Source: Clostridia bacterium (lineage in GTDB: Bacteria; Aerophobota; Aerophobia; Aerophobales; AE-B3A). From it: DNA of 19,477 nucleotides. Below are positions 13,622-19,477 of the stretch, piece after piece. The notes beneath the pieces are model-generated. The model was not told the DNA's origin and did not search any database. It saw only the letters and a program-made list of their open reading frames with translations. The DNA is taken from assembly GCA_030610745.1 (NCBI GenBank), contig JAUWRC010000013.1:1-19477 (forward strand), read 5' to 3'. The translations under genes were made by a program, and so were the position numbers. How positions within the stretch are numbered: position 1 is the first letter of the stretch; the number at the start of each line of letters is the position of its first letter.

Positions 13622-14552
13622 GTCTGTTCACCAGTTTTTAGTGAAAGAGGAAAAAAGAGTAAGGACAGATTTCTTTTTAAAGAGTCAGCTGCCTTCTCTT
13701 TCTCGTTCTTTTATTCAACAGTTAATTCAAAAGGGGAAGGTTCTTGTAAACGGGCGGGCCGGCAGGCAAGCTTATCTTTTAAGAAAAGGGGACAGAGTAA
13801 GGATAGATATTCCACCTTCTCCTCAATTAACACTGGCGCCAGAACCTATTCCTCTGGATATTTTATGGGAGGATTCTTATCTATTAGTGATAAATAAACC
13901 TAGCGAGATGTCAGTCCACCCTGTATCCTTTAAACAGAGGGGCACTCTGGTTAATGCTCTTCTTTATCACTGTTCTCATCTATCTAAAGTGGGTGGAATT
14001 TTGCGTCAGGGCATTGTTCATCGCTTAGATAAAAATACCTCGGGGGTAATGGTGATAGCTAAGGATGATTATACTCATTTAGCTCTGGCTGCTCAATTTC
14101 GAAAACGAGTGACAAAGAAGACATATTTAGCTTTGGCCAGAGGGAAACCTGCTCAAGACAAAGGGATAATAGAGATGAGAATTGGAAGAAGTCCGACAGG
14201 TGGCAAAAAGATGAGTAGAGAAGGAAAATTCCCTCGTGAGGCTGTCACCCGTTATCAGGTATTGAAGCAGTGGGGAAAATGGTGCCTGCTCCAGATGCAG
14301 CCACTTACAGGGAGAACTCACCAGATTCGTCTTCACCTTCACTCCATAAATTGCTTGCTAGTGGGGGACAAGCTTTATGGAGGAAAGAAGTGGCAGGATT
14401 TTCCATGTAAAATAGAGCGAGGTATGTTACATGCTAAAAGTCTGGGTTTTTTTCATCCTGGAGAAAAGAAATGGATGGAATTTGAGGCTCCCTTGCCTCT
14501 AGATATGAAAGAGGCCATAAATAGCGCAGAGCGTTTAGCGGATAGCGTATAG
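13614..14552 (+). CDS. RluA/RluD-family 23S rRNA pseudouridine synthase
   Basis: The TTG at 13614 has AAGGA five bases upstream and lies inside the toxin's final codons; a TTG at 13599 in frame is possible but has no good site. The product has about 312 residues. It has an N-terminal S4 RNA-binding domain (SRSFIQQLIQKGKVLVNG) and then the synthase domain with the motif RQGIVHRLDKNTSGV, whose Asp139 is the catalytic residue. VINKPSEMSVHP and PLTGRTHQIRLHLH are further family signatures. It isomerises uridines in large-subunit rRNA, probably like RluD, although the exact sites cannot be read. An ileS-lspA-lgt-rluD order is familiar from other bacteria; here the toxin-antitoxin pair splits it. 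Confidence 0.92.
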   Translation: MDKSVHQFLVKEEKRVRTDFFLKSQLPSLSRSFIQQLIQKGKVLVNGRAGRQAYLLRKGDRVRIDIPPSPQLTLAPEPIPLDILWEDSYLLVINKPSEMSVHPVSFKQRGTLVNALLYHCSHLSKVGGILRQGIVHRLDKNTSGVMVIAKDDYTHLALAAQFRKRVTKKTYLALARGKPAQDKGIIEMRIGRSPTGGKKMSREGKFPREAVTRYQVLKQWGKWCLLQMQPLTGRTHQIRLHLHSINCLLVGDKLYGGKKWQDFPCKIERGMLHAKSLGFFHPGEKKWMEFEAPLPLDMKEAINSAERLADSV

Positions 14553-14554
14553 TT

Positions 14555-14640
14555 TTTTCAGCTGTAAGGGATAAGCAGTAAGAAACAAGAAGTAAGATGT
14601 AAGAAGTAGAGAAGCAGGAAAGTAAAGAAGTAAGTAGCGG
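14555..14640 (+). repeat. Degenerate AAGTAAGA-type tandem repeat
   Basis: The sequence between the rluD stop and the junction repeat is purine-rich and repeats units such as AGTAAGAA, AGAAGTAAGATGTAAGAAGT and GTAAAGAAGTAAG. No coding potential or motif is seen. It resembles the loose tandem repeats at other gene ends in this window. Confidence 0.5.
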
Positions 14641-14685
14641 TCGGATTCATCCGACTATAATTGTGCGATAAATCGCACCGCTACT
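14633..14685 (+). repeat. Three-way-junction repeat, copy 2
   Basis: Outer arms AGTAGCGGT (14633-14641) and ACCGCTACT (14677-14685) enclose two perfect 7+2+7 hairpins, GTCGGAT-tc-ATCCGAC and GTGCGAT-aa-ATCGCAC, joined by TATAATT. This is the cleanest copy of the three. It lies between rluD and fabG. Confidence 0.88.
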
Positions 14686-14743
14686 ATAAGCGAAGGGGGC
14701 CGATAGGTCAATGAACAATGAACTACGAACAATGAACAATAAA

Positions 14744-15484
14744 ATGAATATTAAAAATAGAGTAGCTATAGTTACGGGAGGAGGCCAGGGCATAGGAAAA
14801 GAGATTTGTTTAAGATTAGCAGAGAATGAAGCAAAGATAGTGATATTTGACATCAACGAAGAATTATCGCAAGAAGTGGTCAGAGAGATAAAGGCAAAAG
14901 GAGGCTCTTCCCTCGCTCTTAAAGTGGATGTGACTAAGTATGAAGAGGTAAATGGAGCCACACAGCAGGCAATTGACAAATTTAAAGGGATTGATATATT
15001 AATCAACAATGCTGGCATTACTAAAGATAGCCTCCTTTTAAGAATGAAGGAGGAGGATTGGAATAGAGTCCTGCAGGTTAATCTAAATGGGACTTTTAAC
15101 TGCCTTAAAGCAGTGCTAAGGTCTATGGTGAAGCAAAAGTATGGCAGAGTGGTAAATATCTCCTCAGTAATAGGAATAAGAGGAAATATTGGGCAGGCAA
15201 ATTACTCTGCTTCTAAGGCCGGGATTATTGGTTTGACTAAGTCTCTGGCCAGAGAAGTAGGGCGCTATGGGATTACGGTCAATGCAGTTGCTCCTGGATT
15301 TATTGATACTGCTATGACCAGAAGGTTGAATAAGGAGGCTGTAGATGCGATTATTTCCCAGGTTCCTCTTCAAAGAATGGGAAAACCTGGGGAAGTAGCC
15401 AGTTTAGTCACTTATCTGGTTTCAGAAGAAGCAGCCTATATTACAGGAGAAGTGATCAAAATAGACGGCGGAATGGCTATGTAA
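14744..15484 (+). CDS. fabG: 3-oxoacyl-[acyl-carrier-protein] reductase
   Basis: NADPH-dependent reductase of the fatty acid elongation cycle. Starting at ATG 14744 gives 246 residues, the usual FabG length, beginning MNIKNRVAIVTGG. An earlier in-frame ATG at 14711 would add 11 residues encoded by a GAACAATGAAC tandem repeat. That ATG has AAGGGGG upstream (14693-14699), so it cannot be excluded. Motifs are: cofactor site TGGGQGIG (11-18), NNAG (88-91), Asn114, and the Ser141-Tyr154-Lys158 catalytic set in SSVIG and YSASK. PGFIDTAM and the C-terminal DGGM are also typical. It heads the fabG-acpP-fabF-rnc run; fabD and fabH are not in the window. Confidence 0.95.
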   Translation: MNIKNRVAIVTGGGQGIGKEICLRLAENEAKIVIFDINEELSQEVVREIKAKGGSSLALKVDVTKYEEVNGATQQAIDKFKGIDILINNAGITKDSLLLRMKEEDWNRVLQVNLNGTFNCLKAVLRSMVKQKYGRVVNISSVIGIRGNIGQANYSASKAGIIGLTKSLAREVGRYGITVNAVAPGFIDTAMTRRLNKEAVDAIISQVPLQRMGKPGEVASLVTYLVSEEAAYITGEVIKIDGGMAM

Positions 15485-15500
15485 AAAAAAGGAGGAAGGG

Positions 15501-15749
15501 ATGTCGAAGGATGATATTATAAAGAAAGTAGAAGAGATTATAAGTGAACAATTAGGAGTGGATGAATCTCAGATTACACCTGAAGCTAAATTTGTGGATG
15601 ATCTGGGAGCAGATTCACTGGATACGGTAGAATTAGTAATGGCTTTAGAAGAGGAATTTGATTTAGAGATTTCCGATGAGGAAGCAGAAAAACTAACCAC
15701 GGTACAAAAGGTGATAGATTATATTGAGGATCGTCTAGAAAAAAAGTGA
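15501..15749 (+). CDS. acpP: Acyl carrier protein
   Basis: Small acidic carrier of growing acyl chains in fatty acid synthesis. The 82-residue product has the phosphopantetheine attachment motif DSL with Ser39 (GADSLDTVELVMALEEEF). A strong AAAGGAGGAAGGG ribosome-binding site lies about 16 bases after the fabG stop. Length and acidity are normal. Confidence 0.98.
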   Translation: MSKDDIIKKVEEIISEQLGVDESQITPEAKFVDDLGADSLDTVELVMALEEEFDLEISDEEAEKLTTVQKVIDYIEDRLEKK

Positions 15750-15766
15750 GTAGGTAAAGGAAAAGC

Positions 15767-17002
15767 ATGGAGCGTCGAGTAGTAGTAACGGGAATGGGAG
15801 TTGTTTCTCCTATCGGTATAGGGATAAAAGATTTTGGCCAGGCGCTTTTTGAGGGAAAAAATGGTGTAGGCAAGATAACTTATTTCGACGCTTCCTCTTA
15901 CCGTTCTCAAATTAGCGGAGAAGTTAAGGACTTTGAGCCCCGACGCTACCTTTCACCTAAGGAAATCAGGCGACTGGACAGGTTTGCTCAGTTAGGAATG
16001 GCAGCGGCAGAGGAAGCAATAGAAGAGGCAGGAATACCCCGGCAAGGGGAGGACTTGAGTAAGATAGGTATTTTGGTAGGCTCGGGAGTAGGTGGACTTC
16101 ATACTATTGAAAGAGAAGCGGCTATCTTATTAAAGAAGGGTCCTCAAAAAGTAAGTCCTTTCCTGATTCCCATGCTTATTACTGATATTACTTCTGCACA
16201 CATTGCCATCAAATATGGATTTTCCGGGCCTAACTTTTCCATTTCTACAGCCTGTGCTACAGGAAATCACTCCATAGGGGAAGCCTTTAAGATTATCCAG
16301 AGAGGAGATGCCGAGGTAATGATTGCCGGGGGAACGGAGGCGGCTATTACTCCTCTAGGATTAGCTGGTTTTTGTTCTATGCGAGCTCTGTCCACTCGGA
16401 ATGATGAACCGGAAAAAGCCTCTCGCCCTTTTGACAAAGAAAGAGACGGTTTTGTAATAGGAGAAGGAGCAGGAATAGTAGTTCTGGAAGAGCTGGAACG
16501 GGCTAAGAAAAGAAAAGCATCCATTTGGGGAGAAATAGCAGGTTTTGGTATGAGTGGGGATGCTTATCATATTACTCAACCAATTCTGAATGGAAGGGGA
16601 CTGAGAGAAGCTATGGACAAAGCTTTGAAGGATGCCAAAATTTCTCCTCAAGGGGTTGATTATATAAATGCCCATGGAACTTCCACTCTTTTCAATGATA
16701 AGGTGGAAACTCAGGCTATCAAGGATCTTTTTGGAAGAGATGCTTATCGAACACCGGTAAGTTCTACTAAATCTATGACTGGCCATCTTTTAGGAGCAGC
16801 AGGAGGAGTAGAGATAGTTGCCTGTCTTCTGGCTTTTAAAGAAAAAATTATTCCTCCTACCATCAATTATGAGAATCCTGACCCTGAGTGTGATTTAGAC
16901 TATGTTCCTAACAAAGCTCGGGAGGCTAAAATAAAGGTGGTTATGTCTAATTCTATGGGATTCGGAGGACATAACGCCGTTTTGGTAATTAAGAAGTTAT
17001 GA
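15767..17002 (+). CDS. fabF: 3-oxoacyl-[acyl-carrier-protein] synthase II
   Basis: Condensing enzyme that extends acyl-ACP with malonyl-ACP. The 411-residue product has the complete Cys-His-His triad at Cys163 (STACATGNHS), His303 (NAHGTSTLFND) and His340 (KSMTGHLLGAAGG), together with the GSGVGG and GFGGHNAVL segments. The triad marks it as a KAS I/II enzyme and not FabH. AAAGGA lies about eight bases before the ATG. It follows acpP by 17 bases and is followed at once by rnc. Confidence 0.97.
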   Translation: MERRVVVTGMGVVSPIGIGIKDFGQALFEGKNGVGKITYFDASSYRSQISGEVKDFEPRRYLSPKEIRRLDRFAQLGMAAAEEAIEEAGIPRQGEDLSKIGILVGSGVGGLHTIEREAAILLKKGPQKVSPFLIPMLITDITSAHIAIKYGFSGPNFSISTACATGNHSIGEAFKIIQRGDAEVMIAGGTEAAITPLGLAGFCSMRALSTRNDEPEKASRPFDKERDGFVIGEGAGIVVLEELERAKKRKASIWGEIAGFGMSGDAYHITQPILNGRGLREAMDKALKDAKISPQGVDYINAHGTSTLFNDKVETQAIKDLFGRDAYRTPVSSTKSMTGHLLGAAGGVEIVACLLAFKEKIIPPTINYENPDPECDLDYVPNKAREAKIKVVMSNSMGFGGHNAVLVIKKL

Positions 17003-17003
17003 G

Positions 17004-17702
17004 ATGGATATCAGCCTAACCCGAAAAAAAAACCTGAAGGAACTTGAGAGAAATTTAGGAATCAAATTCACCAACCTAAGTCTTTTAAATCAGGCTTTAA
17101 CTCATACCTCCTATGCTAAGTCAGCCAATAAAAAGATATTACCTCATAACGAAAGATTGGAATTCTTAGGTGATGCTGTGCTAAACCTGGTGGCAGCAGA
17201 ATATCTCTTTCGTCAATATCCCCATTTGAGCGAAGGGGATTTATCTAAATTTCGCTCTAAGGTGGTTTCTGGGGAGAGCCTATCTCGTTATGCCCGCAAA
17301 GTTAAAATTGGAGATTACGTTTTAGTAAACAAGGATCAGGAGGGGATCCAATTCCAGCCTGCTTTATTAGCCGATACCTACGAGGCTGTGATTGGAGCTC
17401 TTTATTTAGATAAAGGACTAGAGACAGCAAGGTCTTTCATTTTAGACTTATTCGCTAAAGAAAAAAAGAAGATCCATGAAATAAAGGATTTTAAATCCTG
17501 GCTTCAAGAATATGCTCAATCTACCTATAAAACTCTTCCTCGATATCGGGTAATTCAGGAGATTGGTCCTGATCACAGCAAGAAATTTAAAATAGAAGTA
17601 AGAATCAAGGAAAAAGTATTAGGAGGAGGTTGGGGACACAGCAAGGGAAAAGCAGAAAAAATGGCTGCTCAGTCTGCCTGGAAGAATATAACTCAAAAGT
17701 AA
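17004..17702 (+). CDS. rnc: Ribonuclease III
   Basis: Double-stranded-RNA endonuclease that processes rRNA and some mRNAs. The ATG comes one base after the fabF stop, so translation is probably coupled. The 232-residue product has the family signature NERLEFLGDAVLNL (49-62) with the acidic metal ligands, and DTYEAVIGALYLD (124-136) with Asp124 and Glu127. A C-terminal double-stranded-RNA-binding domain follows (DFKSWLQEY, KKFKIEVR, GHSKGKAEKMAAQSAW). The loop before the second motif (KDQEGIQFQPALLAD) lacks the usual glycine- and arginine-rich 'GGR' stretch. Clustering with fab genes is common in bacteria. Confidence 0.96.
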   Translation: MDISLTRKKNLKELERNLGIKFTNLSLLNQALTHTSYAKSANKKILPHNERLEFLGDAVLNLVAAEYLFRQYPHLSEGDLSKFRSKVVSGESLSRYARKVKIGDYVLVNKDQEGIQFQPALLADTYEAVIGALYLDKGLETARSFILDLFAKEKKKIHEIKDFKSWLQEYAQSTYKTLPRYRVIQEIGPDHSKKFKIEVRIKEKVLGGGWGHSKGKAEKMAAQSAWKNITQK

Positions 17703-17722
17703 TATAGGGTGAGGGGGCACGA

Positions 17723-18775
17723 ATGGATATGCATTCTTTATTGCAGGAGATGAAGGAAAGAAACGCCTCGGACTTGCACATTGTGGCAGGAGTCTCTCCA
17801 GCATTTCGTATTAATGGAGATTTAAGGTTTTCAGAGAGGGAAAATATAACTGCTGAAGAGTCAAAGTTCCTTATTTATTCTCTGATGAATGAGAAGCAGA
17901 AGAAAGAGTTAGAGAAAAATCGCGAATTGGATTTTTCTTTTAGTATAGAAAAAACAGGGCGCTTCAGAATAAATATTCATTTTCAACGAGGCTCGACGGC
18001 GGCCGCTATTAGACGCATTCCCGATTATATTCCCTCTCTTTCTGAACTTCATCTTCCCCCTATTCTTTCCGAATTAGCCCTTAAAGAAAAGGGCCTGATA
18101 TTAGTTACCGGTCCAACAGGCTGTGGAAAATCAACAACTTTAGCTTCTATGATAAGTATAATTAATGAGAAAAAGTCGGCTCATATTATTATCATAGAGG
18201 ATCCTATTGAGTATATCCATCCTCATAAAAAGAGCGTAATAGAACAAAGGGAAGTGGGAAAAGATACCCTTTCTTTTGCTGCTTCGTTAAAATATTGCCT
18301 TCGTCAGGACCCTGATGTGATATTAATTGGAGAGATGAGAGATTTAGAGACTATTGCTATAGCTATTACTGCTGCTGAGACAGGTCATCTAGTTTTAGCA
18401 ACTTTGCATACACCCGATGCACCACAGGCTATTGATAGAATTGTGGATGTTTTCCCCCCATCCCAGCAGTCTCAAATAAAGATGGGGTTATCAGGTACTC
18501 TAGAGGGAATAATTGCTCAAACCCTTCTTTTAAAAAAGAACGGAGAAGGGAGGGTGCCAGCAGAGGAGTTATTAATTGCTACTCCTGGAGTGAGAAACTT
18601 AATCCGAACTGGCAAGACTCATCAATTGTATACAGCCATGCAAACAGGAACCCAATTTGGAATGCAGACTATAGATCAAGCATTGAAGAATTTGGTAAAG
18701 AAAAATTTGATTAGTTTTGAAATGGCTCTTTTAAGGGCAAAAGACAGGAAAAATTTTCGAGATTCATTAAGATAA
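17723..18775 (+). CDS. pilT: Type IV pilus retraction ATPase PilT
   Basis: Cytoplasmic hexameric ATPase that powers pilus disassembly for twitching motility and DNA uptake. The 350-residue product has an N-terminal PAS-like domain (MKERNASDLHI) and Walker A GPTGCGKST (130-138). It also has the Asp box IIIIEDPIE (155-163), Walker B DVILIGEMRD (198-207) and the His box TGHLVLATLHT (220-230). A C-terminal PGVRNLIRTGKTHQL segment corresponds to the AIRNLI retraction motif. GAGGGGG lies about six bases before the ATG. The rest of the pilus machinery is not in the window. The call of PilT over PilB or PilU rests on length, the missing PilB N-domain and the C-terminal motif. Confidence 0.93.
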   Translation: MDMHSLLQEMKERNASDLHIVAGVSPAFRINGDLRFSERENITAEESKFLIYSLMNEKQKKELEKNRELDFSFSIEKTGRFRINIHFQRGSTAAAIRRIPDYIPSLSELHLPPILSELALKEKGLILVTGPTGCGKSTTLASMISIINEKKSAHIIIIEDPIEYIHPHKKSVIEQREVGKDTLSFAASLKYCLRQDPDVILIGEMRDLETIAIAITAAETGHLVLATLHTPDAPQAIDRIVDVFPPSQQSQIKMGLSGTLEGIIAQTLLLKKNGEGRVPAEELLIATPGVRNLIRTGKTHQLYTAMQTGTQFGMQTIDQALKNLVKKNLISFEMALLRAKDRKNFRDSLR

Positions 18776-18804
18776 ATTCGTCGCTCGTTGCTCGTATCTA
18801 GTAT
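18776..18804 (+). repeat. CGTATCTCG-type simple repeat, copy 1
   Basis: ATTCGTCGCTCGTTGCTCG followed by TATCTAGTATA begins right at the pilT stop. It shares about 25 bases with 19434-19460 after the next gene. A short inverted match (TATACGAGATA) lies before the phosphorylase start at about 2092-2102. Confidence 0.65.
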
Positions 18805-18856
18805 AGTAGCGGTCGGATTTATCCGACTATAATGTGCAATAAATCGCACCGCTACT
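18805..18856 (+). repeat. Three-way-junction repeat, copy 3
   Basis: Outer arms AGTAGCGGT (18805-18813) and ACCGCTACT (18848-18856) enclose GTCGGAT-tt-ATCCGAC and GTGCAAT-aa-ATCGCAC. The second hairpin has one A-C mismatch compared with copy 2. Same orientation as copy 2. Confidence 0.85.
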
Positions 18857-18922
18857 TTCTTGAAACCCGAAACTCTTCATATTTCATTTACTTTGTCGAT
18901 AAATAAATAAATTCTGTGTTTA

Positions 18923-18969
18923 CCTGCCTGTGCGTGTCCGCACGCAGACAGGAGCACGGCAGACAGAAG
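18923..18969 (+). repeat. GC-rich hairpin just upstream of the last gene
   Basis: CCTGT-GCGTG (18927-18936), loop TCCG, CACGC-ag-ACAGG (18941-18952) form a bulged 10-bp stem, followed by a partial repeat GGCAGACAG. The block is much richer in GC than its surroundings. A GTG within it (18930) opens a frame but lacks a ribosome-binding site. Confidence 0.5.
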
Positions 18970-18983
18970 GTAAGGAGAGCTTA

Positions 18984-19424
18984 ATGGGATTGCTGAGAAA
19001 ATGGTATAAGAGATACATACTTGAAAAAGGTAAGGAAACTTTTTTATGGGCTTTCGTTGCTTTTGGGATTAGTGTGGGTATCTCTCGGGCAATTGCTTTG
19101 GATGTACAAAAAGGAAAGGCTATCTTTGGCTATTTATATATAAAGGGATATCACATTCATCATTTTTACTGGGGAATATTGTTATTGATATCTTCTGGCT
19201 GGCTAACCTTAGTTAAATATAAAAGATTGCACCGACGAGTTTTAAAAGGTATAGCCAGTATTATATTTGGAGGAGGGCTGGGATTAGTAACGGATGAATT
19301 TGGGCTTTTATTGACTATGGAATTCGGCATTAAAGGTAATTATTGGGCTCCACAGTCCTATTATGCTATAGGGGTGACAAGCGCTATCTTTTTAGGATAT
19401 TTATTGTTCTTAAGAGCCGATTAA
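18984..19424 (+). CDS. Small integral membrane protein with HIHHFYWG and TDEFG motifs
   Basis: ATG 18984 has AAGGAG at 18972-18977, six bases upstream; the longer frame from 18930 would be read through a repeat hairpin and is rejected. The product has 146 residues. It has a basic N-terminus (LLRKWYKRYILEKGKE) and about four hydrophobic segments. Polar motifs fall at membrane boundaries: GYHIHHFYWG near residues 55-64, GGGLGLVTDEFG near 95-106, and NYWAPQSYYAIG. The clustered His residues and the Asp-Glu pair could form a metal or catalytic site within the membrane, which is inference. I recognise no named family. A repeat follows the stop directly. Confidence 0.75.
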   Translation: MGLLRKWYKRYILEKGKETFLWAFVAFGISVGISRAIALDVQKGKAIFGYLYIKGYHIHHFYWGILLLISSGWLTLVKYKRLHRRVLKGIASIIFGGGLGLVTDEFGLLLTMEFGIKGNYWAPQSYYAIGVTSAIFLGYLLFLRAD

Positions 19425-19426
19425 TT

Positions 19427-19460
19427 CGTATCTCGTCGCTCGTTGCTCGTATCTCGTATA
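19427..19460 (+). repeat. CGTATCTCG-type simple repeat, copy 2
   Basis: CGTATCTCGTCGCTCGTTGC followed by TCGTATCTCGTATA lies immediately after the stop of the membrane protein gene. It is built from CGTATCTCGT and CGTCGCTCGT units. It matches copy 1 at 18779-18804. Confidence 0.7.
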
Positions 19461-19477
19461 CCCTCTTCCCTGTTTAG

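Noticed and set aside
18930..18983. GTG start for the last membrane protein
   Set aside because: The added segment is encoded by a GC-rich repeat hairpin; ATG 18984 has a clear AAGGAG site.

Overview
The window looks like chromosome of an uncultivated, probably anaerobic and diderm bacterium with moderately low GC. The evidence is a bacterial-type IleS with a C-terminal zinc finger, LspA and Lgt for lipoproteins, a PilT retraction ATPase, a FabG-AcpP-FabF-Rnc cluster, and a membrane Fe-S polyferredoxin. Short structured repeats fill many gaps between genes, as in several candidate phyla (Omnitrophota or Aerophobota would fit). The sequence alone does not fix the taxon. Every intact gene reads on the + strand; the only minus-strand coding trace is a decayed gene fragment.

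Layout. 1-888: 3' part of a NapH/NosR-like polyferredoxin. 1027-1533: a small exported protein with a Cys/Asp cluster, followed by a strong terminator. 1602-2050: a metallo-beta-lactamase-fold gene remnant and nested palindromic repeats. 2111-5698: purine nucleoside phosphorylase directly abutting ileS. 5699-10380: an accessory island holding a NucS/DUF91-type nuclease, a TIGR02391-type protein with an RNPxxH motif, an HTH-DNA methyltransferase with a decayed second methylase half, and an unrecognised 183-residue protein translationally coupled to it. The two upstream leaders in the island are related to each other. 10383-14552: a PfkB adenosine-kinase-like protein, lspA, lgt, a UPF0175/PIN toxin-antitoxin pair and an RluD-family pseudouridine synthase. 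14744-17702: fabG-acpP-fabF-rnc. 17723-18775: pilT. 18984-19424: a small membrane protein.

How the parts fit. The housekeeping genes form tight co-directional runs with abutting or overlapping ends. Two accessory insertions interrupt them: the defence-like island after ileS, and the toxin-antitoxin pair between lgt and rluD. The phosphorylase and the adenosine-kinase-like protein suggest purine salvage.

The best candidate for an undescribed system is 5984-10263. A PD-(D/E)XK nuclease, a possible HEPN ribonuclease, a modification methylase with a pseudo-methylase half and an unknown partner sit there in a row. The second theme is repeats: three copies of a three-way-junction element with compensatory base changes, a RAYT/REP-like inverted repeat that forms the end of lspA, and a hairpin that forms the end of the kinase gene.
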